Shown here piece after piece: positions 1-12,089 of a stretch of 64,000 bases of DNA; position 1 is the first letter of the stretch; every line of letters begins with the position of its first letter. The translations under genes and the position numbers were made by a program. The DNA is from Adiantum capillus-veneris (lineage: Eukaryota > Streptophyta > Polypodiopsida > Polypodiales > Pteridaceae), in assembly GCA_014529385.2 (NCBI GenBank), contig CM043955.1:142278140-142342139 (forward strand). The letters run 5' to 3'. Under the pieces are notes generated by a model that was not told the DNA's origin, did no database searches, and worked only from the letters and a program-made list of their open reading frames with translations.

Positions 1-227
1 CAAAACTATCAAATCGAGAAGAACTCAATGTTGCCTCCCTCCATTGGATGGGAGTGTAGCCGTTCGAGAGTTGCATGCTCTCTCGCCTCTCTCCGCGATT
101 AAGAGAGTTGAAACTCTCTCTTTCACTTTCCCTCTCTCTTGTGAGGGTGTGTGTGAATGCACCCTTACACACAAAGTTTTAAGAAAAAAATTGCTCTCTA
201 TCAATTCTTTGAAAATTGTCGCCTACA

Positions 228-297
<70 letters not shown>

Positions 298-1247
298 GAT
301 GTGTATGTGCGTGCAACACATGCTCCTAAGCTCTCAGTGCCTCGACTCAATTCTTTGCAGTTGCAGTCGATTCCTGCCCGTAAGAAGCTGCTGATGCACT
401 ACTATTTAATCCCCCCTTTGCTGCTCTATGCCACCAAATTGCCCAATTGCATTGACCCACACCACAGATCCGCACTCGACTTTGCTATGCTTCCCCAATT
501 TGGCTCTAGTCTACTCCTTTTGGCAAGCCTTGTAATTGCACTACAGAGCGCCCCTTCAGTGCTCAAATTTGGCTACCCAATTGCTCCTGATTGGCCTTGC
601 TTTGCTAGTTTTTGCACCCCAAGCTTTGGACTCTACACTAGTTGCAATTCTTGCTCATAATTTTATTGTCCAATGTTGCCATAGTCAAATTTGCAGAGTT
701 TTGATATGCTGCTTGTTTCCCCCCTTTTGCTTGTTGCCTTGAAGAGCCTCATGGTCTTTGCCCGCTAAACTGCCCTCGACGACTTGCAGATGCTCTCGCT
801 TTTCAAGATTCCAAGCTCGATTCTGTACAGTCGACATGCCCACTTGCTGTTGCACTCACTATAGGGTTGCCTGATTTTTACCCTACAAGTCCTCGATTCT
901 CTTGCACTCAAGCTCACTTCTATTGCTCGATGCACTAAGGCTTCAATGCCTTCCCAAGCCTTGCTTGAATCAATGCTCATAGTGGGTTGCTCAATTTTCC
1001 TTGGACTCCATTCTCCTCCTCATGCTCTGCAATCTCTTCAGAATCTGCCTAGACCTACATTTTCTCAAAGATTCCCTCTCCGTGAGAGGGGTTGCACACA
1101 TGGTGGGAAAGCCGAGTCCCAAGATCCATCGTAGCTCCTCCAATCTAGTTCTGCCTTGCCGGATCTACTATCACCAAGCTCAAACCGAGCTCCGTTGCTT
1201 CCGTGTCTTGCCGGGATGCCTTCGTGTGCATCGATTGCTATGGAGGC
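1..1247 (-). mobile_element. Internal region of a minus-strand LTR retroelement (runs off the left edge)
   Basis: This stretch lies downstream, on the minus strand, of a primer-binding site at 1248-1259, so it should be the leader or internal region of that element. I recognise no retroviral domain in it. The longest frames are under 170 codons and low in complexity, and the plus-strand ones are dominated by the CA repeat. The 3' LTR is not in the window. It may be a short non-autonomous element or a decayed one. The assignment rests only on the adjacent LTR and primer site. Confidence 0.4.
229..297. repeat. (CA)n followed by (TA)n microsatellite
   Basis: About 53 bases of uninterrupted CA dinucleotide run directly into about 16 bases of TA. 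The tract lies inside the internal part of the minus-strand retroelement whose LTR is at 1262-1462. Its threonine-histidine translations are artefacts, not proteins. Confidence 0.95.
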
Positions 1248-1462
1248 GCTCTGATACCAGTTGAAGAGTGCGTATGTGCAGATGCGGTGCGATGTGTGCG
1301 TGTATGAAGGGGGAGAGGGAGAGAGAAGACTGATGTGTGGGTGGAGTAGGGCTCAAATAAGATACTCCTTATTTTTGGTATATGTACAAGAATAAGGTGA
1401 GTAGTGGGCGGGCGCCCATAGCCTAAGCGGTCGAGCAAGGCATATACACCTTTACCCCAACA
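1248..1462 (-). mobile_element. 5' LTR (201 bp) with initiator-Met tRNA primer-binding site, minus strand
   Basis: GCTCTGATACCA at 1248-1259 is the reverse complement of TGGTATCAGAGC, the usual plant primer-binding site complementary to initiator methionine tRNA. Two bases further a block begins with TG (1262) and ends with CCCCAACA (1462). Read on the minus strand this is a TG...CA LTR of 201 bp starting TGTTGGGGTAAAGG. Its length suits a small Copia-like or TRIM element. The partner LTR is outside the window, so no TSD can be tested. Confidence 0.6.
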
Positions 1463-1551
1463 CTTTTTGCCTTCCATTACTGACAAACTCTCAGATTTCG
1501 TTTAAACTGGTAGTTTGCTTTCTTCATCATCGGTGTGTTTTTTGCAGCTTC

Positions 1552-4500
1552 TTAAGCTTGTGCTCTAGTCACCACATTCATTGGAATCTTAGGCTTGATT
1601 TTCGATCCACTCGACCATGGCATAATCCCAATGATGTTCATCGTCGCTTTACCCTTTTTGTTATATTTTTTGGGACAGTCTGGAAGTAGATGATCTATCG
1701 CACAACCATCACAGAACCCAAAATTTTTTCTACAGTCACTCTTGTGCGGCCCAATGATTACCTCCACATTCATAGGAAGGACCTTTCTATTAGGATGCTT
1801 GTTGAGCTTGCATTGATTGTCCTATTCTGGGAGGGTAACCTCTAGGTTCATAATTGTGATTTTCTATGAACATGAGTGTGTTCTAGTCCGTCACATAATG
1901 ATTCTTTGTTAGTTGAGCAATGTATGATGGATTTGCAACATCATTTGTGCTTACCCAAGAAGGATGACCTTCATCGGTATATGTGTTACTCTCAGGTTCC
2001 CTCTCTAGGTCTCACTCTATTCTTCATAGTATGAAGCTGGTGGCAACATTTCTGACTTGCAAAAGTGTTTCTATAGGCTACATGTATCTAACAATGCCCC
2101 AACTCTCTTGAAGTAAAGGAGGTTGTTGGCCCAACACTAGTTGTTGGCCCCCTTGTCCTATGTTATTTGGGCCTATTTTGTACCTCATTGGTGGTGGTAA
2201 AGGTTACACCCCCTTAGGTCCATATGGGCTTTCCCTCACATAGTTCCTGTTGTAAAAAAATCACTTGTCTCGTGATTGGTATACTTTTGCTCAACCATAT
2301 ACCACTTTAAGAGTCATGGTATATTTGTTGCTACTGGTGGTTGTCATCTGTTCGGGTTTTGTTGATAGCTCTGATTCATTCTCTTGATCACTTCTTCAAC
2401 CAGTTAATCAACATTTGGTCCAATTAGAGCTTCAACATTCTGCTTCGTTATTGATTTGCTCGCTTTAGAAGAGGCATTATTGGTCGTATTGTTGGCATCT
2501 TCCGTTACCTCTCCATAAACCTTACAATTGTCAATTAGATACAATGCTTTTCTAGTGGTTTGCTTAGAGGTGGTGCATGATTTCAAGTGAAGGTCCTTTT
2601 TGAGAGTTTTGTTTCTCAAGTCCTCTATAAAGAGAAATGACAATCTCTTTTCTTGCGGTAGCTCTTGTACAAGACATCTCTCTATGTATTGTTTGAGTCA
2701 AAGCGAAGCTTCCCTCACTTTCTCGTTCTCTTTCTACTTGAAAGCGTATATTTGGGACATTGTGTTGTGCTTGATTCCCCTTTTAGAGAATTCCTCCACA
2801 AATTCTTGTAGAAGTTGCTCAATGTTTGGAAAATCTCTGTTGTTCAAAGGTTGGAACTACGTTAAATTTGTTCCTTCTTATGTTAGCCAAAATCCCTCGT
2901 ATAAATTGAGTATGGAAATCTGCCACTTGTTCAACTCTCAAAACTTGTTTGAAGAGTGAAACATGATCATATGGATTCCTTGACCCATTGTACTTTGGCA
3001 GTACACTTTGCTACTTATGATGGTCACATGCGTCGTGTTTTGGCAACCATTCTCACAACTCTAGGTTCTCTAACAAGGACATCTCTAGCCTCATAACCCC
3101 CACTAGGCACTCTAGTTGGAGCTCTATCTGTGGCTCTCTCATCAGGTCGCACATCTCTCGCTTTTGTCCTGGTATCTGGAACTCTCGCCATCTAGATCAT
3201 GTTTGGAGCCTCATTGTCCCTATATGTAGTCATTGGAACCCTTACACCCAAGGATCCCATTGGTCTAGGTACTGAAAACTGTAGTCGGCTAAATGAGCCA
3301 GCAATTCTCGTTCTATCAGGACTCAATCTCTCTTTTTCTGGTCTTGCCTTTGATACAATTGGTCTAAACATGCTTAGAGTGACATAATACTGATGGAGCG
3401 GGCCCCCAAAGTATGTATATCTCTCTAGCTTCTTACGGTCTACTACAGAGTATCTCCATCCATACTTATCAAGCACGACTACATGTGTATCTCCCTTCTA
3501 TGTATGCAAATACATACAAAATTTTTTGCTATGACAAATTGTGAGGTCCCCACCCTGTCGTCTCAAACGATGGATCTGATGGTAAACCTGGTGGCCACTA
3601 GATCTACAGCGGAAGCAAACAAAGTGGTTTATGGTTCATCTAGCGGACGATCTCTCATCACAAAGTGAATCGAGTTCGAGCCTACTAGCATCGAGATCTA
3701 GTTCCACCCCGCAGGGGAAGCGTGATTAACTTATCTAGCGATCCTAAGACCCACCTTCCAAGAGGAGAGAAGCCTCGAGTGCCTTTTCCCCCATGTTTCA
3801 GAGACACGTACACTTGAGGCTTCGCCGCTCTTGGGGCAATTAGTAATACTAGCGTCGATTTATAACACTATGGGGATGGAGAGTTCCCGACCAATCGGGA
3901 CAACCCTTCTCATAGGCATTGGCAAACCGAGCCAAGCCCCCACTTTCCACCCCATACTCACACTTCCTTTGTTACCTAATTACTACCACAATGGTTGTTC
4001 AACATATAAGTTCTTTGTTTATTTTTTCTATTCGCAAGTTTTTTAATACAGCCCTTCAACCAGTATTGTAAAGCGGCACCAAGACAGTAATTCTAGTAAA
4101 AATTCACTCAAAAACTCATTCATTTGAAGTTCCAATGCTTTGGAGGTACAACATCCCCCCTCCAGCGAGAGTTTACTCCTCCCGTTGTCGCATAGCTGTC
4201 CATACAACTAGGTTGTCCACCGCTTAACCAGCAGTCTTGGATATCCACCGCTTAACCAGCAGTCGTGGATTCAAGAGCCCTTAACCAGGAACTCTAGCTC
4301 CTGCGAATAACTTCGCGAGCTGCCCCCTGTGATCAAGAGGGGGTTCGAACTAAATCAACATTGGAATTGAAAATGAACTAGCTGAGCTAAATTTTCCCTA
4401 GCAACCAATCTTTCCTACTTTAGACAGTATATTCCGAAAGCATTCTTTCATACTTGAATATAAAATACAATTAATTTAAATGCCGGGGTTTTCGTTGATT

Positions 4501-4735
4501 TCCAACATGTTGGGAAAAGTGTTTTTCATCCTACCTTATTGAATGCAATGTTGCTTTAACAAACTTAAATTAAAACTTGACCTACCTCCACAATTTCCTC
4601 GTCATTGCTCCGTGAGATGGCCGATACTTGGTCGACCATGGGAGCTTTTTCCTTCCCATGTGTGTGGCTTGTCCCAGCCTCGCGGTCGTGGGAACCACCG
4701 AAACGAGTTCTCTTTACCGGGGCCATATTATGCTC
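1552..4735 (-). pseudogene. Decayed Gypsy-type gag region
   Basis: Minus-strand frames show pieces of a retrotransposon Gag polyprotein in order. A possible start lies near 4730 (Met-Ala-Pro-Val-Lys). An arginine-rich segment follows (3192-3476), then a segment containing LPKYNGSRNPYDH near 3000 that resembles the start of the Retrotrans_gag domain, then a KKRLSF-like helix region at 2404-2690. A cysteine/histidine cluster at 1690-1730 (CDGCAIDHLLPDC) resembles a zinc knuckle with one residue missing. Stops and frameshifts break every segment, and 3480-4560 appears to be an unrelated insertion. No protease or RT follows to the left. Confidence 0.45.
3480..4560. other. Non-coding insert with a 27-bp duplicated unit
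   Basis: No gene is visible. The block separates two parts of the decayed minus-strand gag, so it may be an insertion. A TCCACCGCTTAACCAGCAGTC unit occurs twice in tandem at about 4216-4270. A possible LTR start (TGTGAGGTCC) is at 3540, but I found no matching TSD, so no element is claimed. Confidence 0.4.
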
Positions 4736-4814
4736 ACTACTTAAATTGATAACTTGGAAAAAGAGAGCTAATATTCGAGAGCACATACGACCAAAATGAC
4801 GGATTAGTTTCAAT

Positions 4815-7800
4815 AAGCAAACTCCTTTATACGAGAGGTTTGATTACTTCAAGACATAGAGATTTCTGATAGCCCCTTACTTGTTCTATGGGAATTGGCC
4901 CTAAGGTTAATTATTTGGCCTAGGTAATTAAGAATTTCAGTTTTCTACTTGATCTATTTACTAGAGATGAATTAGGAATGCTTAATCACTTCCTAATGCA
5001 AGTAGAGATTTGCAGATTTATCGCATGCATAGGTGAGAGGATTCCTTTTTCCTAGTGGATTAATTGTGGAATTAATTACACTAACTACATCTTAATATTT
5101 GAACAAATTGAATCTAAACATAGCTATATAAACATTGTGTGGTAATAGAATGAAATAGACTAACCTTATCACATTGCGGGCTTGATTCTATCATTCATTA
5201 ACTATAATGACTTAGTGGATAATTCCCTTATTGCTAATCATACATTAATCCATGATTAGGAGAGGTGAATTGTTTGCATAATTGACAATTAGAATTAAGA
5301 ATGTGCAATGAAATAATCATAAAGCAATTTAGGGAGTGTCTAATGAGAAATTTAACTGTGATTATGCATACTAGCAACGGAATTATGAGAACCATAGAAG
5401 GAATTATAACATAACGTGAAATTAGCTTTATGTTACCGTAGTTTGGGCTGAATTTGAATCAATTTTCTGATCCAAAGGAGCTTCTTGTGGCGAGAATTGG
5501 GCATCACTTCCGTCTTTTGCTCCTTCTCCAAAGGCTATGTGTGCCGGCAGCACCTCCCCAAGGTGTGTGTGTATGTGTGTGTGTATACTGAATGTGTGTG
5601 TGAGCATATATGTGTTGTGTGTGTGTGAGAATGCTCTTATATAGACTCACAAGCTCAAAATTTTGAAATCATCTGCTATGCTGGTCTATAGTCCACTCAA
5701 GCCTTCATGGGCAGGGTTACTTGCATGGGGTGCATGGGTTGCAAAGTGTCCCGTTTTCTATTCTAACTCACTCACTCACTATCTCTCAAGCTGGGAAAGT
5801 AGCCGATGAGCCCTATCTGTGTGTGAGGGCGCCCTCTACTTGCCATATCAACTCAGCAGTGGCCTAGAGCCGGTTCCCACACAACTCCCGAGCCCCGGTG
5901 CCTCCCCGCACAACCTTAGGAAAAAATGTTCTTAATCCTAGACGGGCAATTCTAATCAGATTTTGATGCCGAAACTTGCTATGCTAAGCTAGAACTAAGG
6001 TGCATAATCCCGAGCATCTGCCATATTTAGCAGCCCTCGGCGTTCGAAAATGCATTTTTTTCAAATTTGGGGTACGGGTGCAGTTTTTCGAGATGGTTAA
6101 AAGTAGACGGGCCGGGTGACCAAAAACTTACTATTTTTGAAAATTTTCCACAAAAATTATTTTAATTCACTTTTGGAAGCTTTATAACATTCTAAACATC
6201 ATGGAACCAAAAGAATTTAGAAAACTGCTAAAAATAGTAACTTTTTCCTTTATGATTGTTTCATGGTACAATGGTGTTCTTTTAGCTCGGGGTCGGAGAC
6301 CTTACACAAATCCCTATGTAGAGCTTATCACACTTATAATAGAGAATTTTCTATCCATTATCGTACTTGTACAACCCCACATGAGTGTTGTCCGTGTTGA
6401 TTTGACTCGAGTCGTCTCGTTTACTTGTCTTAGTTTTGCATTTGAAATGTCTAACTTAGGTAGCTTATCCTCAAACTCTATGTCAACTTTGTTCTTTGTG
6501 TCTGTCTATCCCCATTTGTCCACAATATAGGGATTTTGCATAAGAACCCTGACTTATTACCACTTTAATTGCTTCCACATCCTCGATTCAAAATCACTTC
6601 AAGTCACAATACTCTACCCCTTGTAATCTATACAAAAAACACTTGGTGGCTATGAGTTTACAACCACTCCGTTAGTCAAAAATCTTTGAACCGACTAAAC
6701 AATGGTGCTTTTGGCTCAAAATCCATTTTAGCTTGCAAAATCCTCAAATGAAGTCTAAATGCAATTTCAAAAAAACCACTATGCTTCTTACGACTAGATC
6801 TAACTATGGTACAATTCTGGTCTCAATTTGTGACAAGGAACATGGATTGTGATCCATGTACCTCAATGGCAGAATGTGATGAAACTTCACACACAACTTG
6901 CCCTTGGTACTCTGACACTAGCTATATGATTTTTGTGTTGTTTGGACTTGTTTAAGTTAGATGAAAGTCAAAACCTAGGTCTAACCTCACGGTTTTGCAC
7001 TTGGAAGTGTTTTTGATCCTTTTGACCTATGTTTTGGACTCTTTTGGCTACCTTGCTTTGGGAAGTTTTGTTTACAATGTCTTTGCTACAATCAAGTAAA
7101 GTCTCTACCCAAAATCTTAGATGGGGGCGCGATCCATGCTCCATCACCTCTAGACTTGGAATTTGGCTTGTTATTTACTTATGATGTTTGTAGCGTACTC
7201 CCAAGATCTTTTTGGATTTGGATCAAATTTTGCCAGCCAAGGGTGCTCAGAGTGTGCAGCTTCCGCATCAAAACTACATAGATTCAATTACAAGGATTTT
7301 TGAAAAAATAGGATAAATTACATAAAAAATGGGCTTAGACAAGGTGTGTTTGTCTAGGAGGCACCCGTCAACTGTATCGATTAAACATTGCAATCTTACA
7401 TCTTAACAAAACAATAACTAATTGCAATAGCCACTAAAATTAAGATAATTGCATCTCTGATCTTACCATTGCAAAATTACAATGAGTAGGTGAGAAATTG
7501 GCACATTTGTAGTAACACTAAAAACCATTCATTACCTTGCTAGCATTTTTAGATGTTGGATTCCTATTGGCAAAGTTAACCATCGTATGCAAAGGGTGCA
7601 ACTGTCTTAGATGGATTTGTTGACCGTTGTATAGAAAATCTTTAGTTTAAACAATTGAGACAATGGATCTTGTTTCAAAAGGCTTAATTATTACATAGAA
7701 TCCATGTATACTGAGCCAAATGAAGGTAACGCTGACATGATGCACTTAAAGATGTTACAGATTGATTGGGGCCTCCGTGATATAGGAAGACATTACTTGA

Positions 7801-8770
7801 AGGGGCATTGATGTCTTATGGGCCGCAACTAGGCAAGCCTTGCATAGTTCAAGAGAAAAAAACAAGTGGACATGGTCACAAGTGAGGCGCTGATGCATGC
7901 CCATCTTCAACGTTGGGGTTTGATCATTGATGGCTGCATTACATGCACCACCATTAGTGCTTGGGACTCTAAATAAATGCTCAAGTTGTTGCATTTTTGG
8001 ATGTCAATTCCTATGGATATTTTTTCGATGTGCAAATCTTGAGTCTTGAGTGGATCTATTGCTTAATGATGCCAGAGTTTAGTATGTTTGTACCTTTCCA
8101 TACACATTTTTTCAAATGCCTGTTTGTTTTGTTTGCATTAGTTTCACTTACCTCTTGTTGTCTACACTTGCCAATGCATAAATTGGTTTGATGTTGTATA
8201 ATTAAAAAAATGCAATTTATATGCTATTAATGATGTGCTGACCATAATAGTGAAACATATCCTCTGACTGCCCATTGATTATCTATCTGACCATCCAACT
8301 ATGGATGATCAATTTTACTCATACTGAGAGTTATGTCCAACCTTTTGAAGACTTCCCTTTGAAAATGAATGTTGAACTTCCTACTTTATTTGACACTATA
8401 TGTACGGGCAAGCCATATAGCTTATGCAATGTCCTATATTCTTGAACTCTTAGTGATTGAATAATAAACATGTATGGGATATATTTATTGGATGAACGTA
8501 GTGGTGCTTGGGATCTAATAAATTGGTATGGGGTTCCAATTACTTGAACCCACCCGCGATGGGGGTTTGTGGCGTCCCTGCATAACAGCCAGAGCAAAAG
8601 GGGAAACTGACCCAACCGTAGATCTACCCAAGCGGAGTTGGATGAAACCAGAAGCCTGCTAAAAAAGTGCAATGCTAAGAATAGTAGATAAATGATAGCT
8701 CTATTTACATTTCTTCTTTTGAATGGTTTTGAGAATTAAACATAAGTAAAATTGTTAAAATGTCCAAAAG
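4815..8770. other. Long AT-rich stretch with no recognisable gene
   Basis: Frames are short and match no family I know. A TG/GT-rich low-complexity patch lies at 5563-5630. A minus-strand frame at 8331-8672 contains GLPVHIVSN, faintly like the Gypsy integrase motif before the second catalytic Asp, but this is too weak to annotate. Probably old decayed repeats. Confidence 0.5.
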
Positions 8771-8789
8771 TAGTAATAGTGATAGCCTC

Positions 8790-9330
8790 CTTATCTTCCC
8801 TCAGGCCTGCTTGCCCGATTCTTCTCTTTTAGACTGACCGCCTTCGCACTTACCATGCCATCAAGAAGGGCTTTTGCATGCTCTTGAAGAATACCTTCGT
8901 TTCCTTGAAATTTTTTTCTAGCTCATTTACATCAACGAACACGTCATGTGCATGTTATCCTAAGAAGCTTTGAACAACTCTTGCCACCAACTTGATTCAC
9001 AATGGCTTGGTAGGAGCTCACATAGACTTGAAGGTTCTCATATAGTTGTCCCATGTTTTCCTTTTACTACAAGAGATTTTGTAGCTGAACCTCCTACTCA
9101 TCTAACAGTTTGGCTTGCTCCTCTACTTGAGTTGTTGTTGTAGCCAGTTGCTCATGCACATCCTTGCACTAGCTAACTTCTTCCTTAGAGTTTTTTTAAA
9201 ATGATTGGATTTGGCATTGCAACCAACTAGCCATAGCTTGATTGTGCTTAAAACTGTAGTCATTGCTCTTGATGTTCAATCTTTGCTACTGGCTTGATCA
9301 GAGGCTTTTTAAAGAATGTAACTCTATCTT
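8790..9330 (-). pseudogene. Degenerate coiled-coil ORF, family unknown
   Basis: Read on the minus strand and ignoring several TAG/TGA codons, one frame gives a heptad-like, Gln/Glu/Leu-rich protein (for example EEQAKLLDE and ENMGQLYENLQVY). Stops fall where Gln or Trp codons are plausible, as expected from C-to-T decay. Similarly decayed minus-strand text continues to about 10250. It could be a retroelement Gag coiled coil or a host pseudogene. I do not recognise it. Confidence 0.25.
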
Positions 9331-11993
9331 GGGAAAATCTAAGAGCCAGGGGAGGGACTCAACCGCTAATGCCTTGCAAAAAATCAAGCTACTTCATCCA
9401 TATGCCTATGAAGGGAAGTGATTGACTAGTGTGTTTCCCCCTTGTGGCCTCTAGCTTTGGCTCTCTCTTTGGTATTCCCTCTAAAGGTATGATTAGGATT
9501 CTTTCTTAACTGAAGTCCGTGTCTCCACCAAAGTTTCATTGTCGCATGATTTGAGTGTAACCAACAATTGGCTCAAATTGTGAGATGGACTTCCCTCATT
9601 GTTTTGATGTTCTTCAAGGCTTCAACCGCATTCGATATCTTGATGGTGCTTGACAATTCAACCTTGTGGCTTTTCTCTTGTGGCTCTCATAAGCTACTAC
9701 TAGGTTTCCTAGAGTTCCTAGTGGAAATCTTTGGCTTCTCTTTTATGTGACTGGCCTTCCCTTTCATACTAGCACCTTGCAACAAGTAAAAAATCTGAAA
9801 AATGTGCCCACCATTGTAAAATTTTTGGCCCCTTGAGTACCCCTATCATGTGGTGGTTTAGGATATAATTGAGGATCTAGGCCACATCCATTGAGCTGTC
9901 AATGAGTCTGGCCATTTCCATAAACTAATTCTCTAAGATGTGCTTATCATCCTTTTTGAGGGTAATGGCCTAAGCCACAAAAGATGCCATTTGTTTGTAT
10001 CCCTTCATTTTGGAAAATGGTATGGCCTAGGTAGCTTTCTTTGTTTGTGCTAGCTCCTCCTTCGTCTCTCCCAGAAAGCTATGCACCTATTCAGTGGTCC
10101 ATGCCATGCTTGTGTTTTCATGGGGTAAGGAAAGAGCGCTCACAAGATTTTATTTAGTTTCTTGAATTGTTGTCTCCTTGTTGGTGCAACACGCTCCTCC
10201 AATACATAGTTTCCAGAGCATCCTTGGTGATTTTACATCCAAATGTTGCTACAATGGTTTATAAAACTTTGTGAGCTTGGCATGGGCAAAATACTACCTC
10301 TCTTGCTCTATAAGGGTAGTGGTGGTGATGGGTTTTGAGGAGTTAACGAAAAAGTCCACAATTGTCGTCTAGGAAGCCATAGTGTGTGATGAATAGGGAG
10401 CATGAGACGAGAAAGCATGCATAGAGGTAACTGAAGGTTGTGTGCAAACCAAGAGCTCATGCTATGTACACACTGATTATGAATAATGTAGAGCAAGTGA
10501 ACAAGGTAACATGAAGGAATATGGTAACATTATACACACTAGCACTAGTAATGGCATAATAATGATGGAAAGAAGTGGTTAATGAAAGTGGTTGATACGG
10601 GGAGCGTACTTTGATGCTTAGGTGACTCTTGATGTGGCTTTCCTGCTATATGAATGTATTTTATTTTCTATGTGGCTACCTTAAAAGCTATCCTAAATGC
10701 CTAGAGTGTTGCTCGCAGACAGGTATCCTAGGCCGTCCCTTTGGTTTGCACTATTGTGGTGAGAATGCGTTTGAGAGTCTTATTAGAGCTCTCAGCCTAA
10801 CAATTACTTTGAGGATAGTGAGTAGTTGATTGATGGTGCCCAATGGAAAAATTGTTATTTAACTGCATAATTACTATGTTAATGAACTTCAATGGAATCT
10901 TGTGTGACACACAACAGGGTCTATCTCCTTTACATCTGTATGGTGCCATGTGAATACATATTTTTCTTCTTTGAATTTTTCTAGCTCATCTGTTCCTCTT
11001 TTGAAATGTTGATTGTTGCTTCATCTGATTTGGGGTAGCCAATTCCTTGGTCCCTTCCTGACTCTATGCGAAATGAGTTGGAAATCTATGTTGCTGATGC
11101 TTGAGTGTCAAACTAGTAGCTGCTGATATAAATCCAATGTTGGAAATATACGTTGTTGATGCTCCAGTGTCAAACTAGCAGCTATTGATTTAAATCCAAT
11201 GTTATCATTTGGAAGATATTCAATACCCTGAGTTCTCTTCATACTTGCTTTGTGGGTTTAGTAGAGAATAATTCTTGAGGTCTGATTGTTCCTAGAAACC
11301 CTACCTAATTGGTTGGTATTACCACCCCTTTCTTCCCCATATGTACATTCAAACCATTTGTTTGCTAGTCATGCAAGGCTCTTGCCACCCTTAACCAAGG
11401 CATGCTTACCTACCTTCGTTGGTATTGAGTCTACCATCCTTTTAGGAGGTGTCATTATCCAATATGCCATTCTTAGTGTCAAGGGTGCAACTTAGTAAAA
11501 GTAAAATTCAGCATGCAAAACTTTTCACAAAGGAAAAGGGTTTTGTTTTTTTTTTGGTTGGGGGGGGGGGGGGGAAGAGATTGAAAAATATTGTGGCCAA
11601 TGCGTCTTGACCTCTTAGGTTTCATCAAAGCAGTTTACAATCTCTTAAGCATCCACTTAAATAGATGAAGGTTATCATTGTTGGGGTTTCCCAAGGTGCA
11701 TAAGAGTTATAGTTGTGAATGATGAGGTAGACACTGGTTGTCTTTTGAGGGGCTCAAAAAGTATCATTTCAAAGGATGTAAGGGTACACTAGCTATTCTT
11801 TCACGCATATGAGAAGGAAACTTTGGAGGAAAGGGGCAGTGCTTGATCGGTGGTGTAAAGAGTCTTCTTGGGGAGTTAGGTATGTGTTAAATCTTTTGAG
11901 GTTTCTTATGAGAGAGATTAAGCTTTGAAGCTTTAAACTTGGTGTTGGTGTTGGTGTTGACGGGCGCGCGCGCACACACACACACACACACAC

Positions 11994-11995
<2 letters not shown>
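9331..11995. other. Decayed sequence without a supported gene
   Basis: Minus-strand frames to 10250 look like the continuation of the decayed ORF upstream. The rest has only short frames. A poly(G) run of about 12 lies at 11561-11574. Two near-identical segments (around 11080-11130 and 11140-11200, sharing 'TGCTGATGC... TGTCAAACTAG') form a local tandem duplication of about 60 bp. A (CA)n tract (11972-11994) abuts the following GA tract. Confidence 0.45.

Positions 11996-12084
<89 letters not shown>
11996..12084 (-). repeat. (GA)n tract forming the 3' tail of a LINE, (TC)n on the element strand
   Basis: Nearly 90 bases of uninterrupted GA directly follow (on the minus strand) the LINE 3' terminal sequence at 12085-12180. 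The same terminal sequence is followed by the same kind of tract at 49145-49185 and 22444-22505, so the tract is best read as part of the element's 3' end. Confidence 0.7.

Positions 12085-12089
<5 letters not shown>

Noticed and set aside
3540-4506. TG...CA block as a solo LTR in the decayed gag
   Set aside because: The flanking pentamers differ (CAAAT and TGTTG), so no TSD supports it.
8331-8672. Minus-strand frame with GLPVHIVSN as a possible Gypsy integrase fragment
   Set aside because: Only about ten residues are suggestive and no other integrase motif follows.
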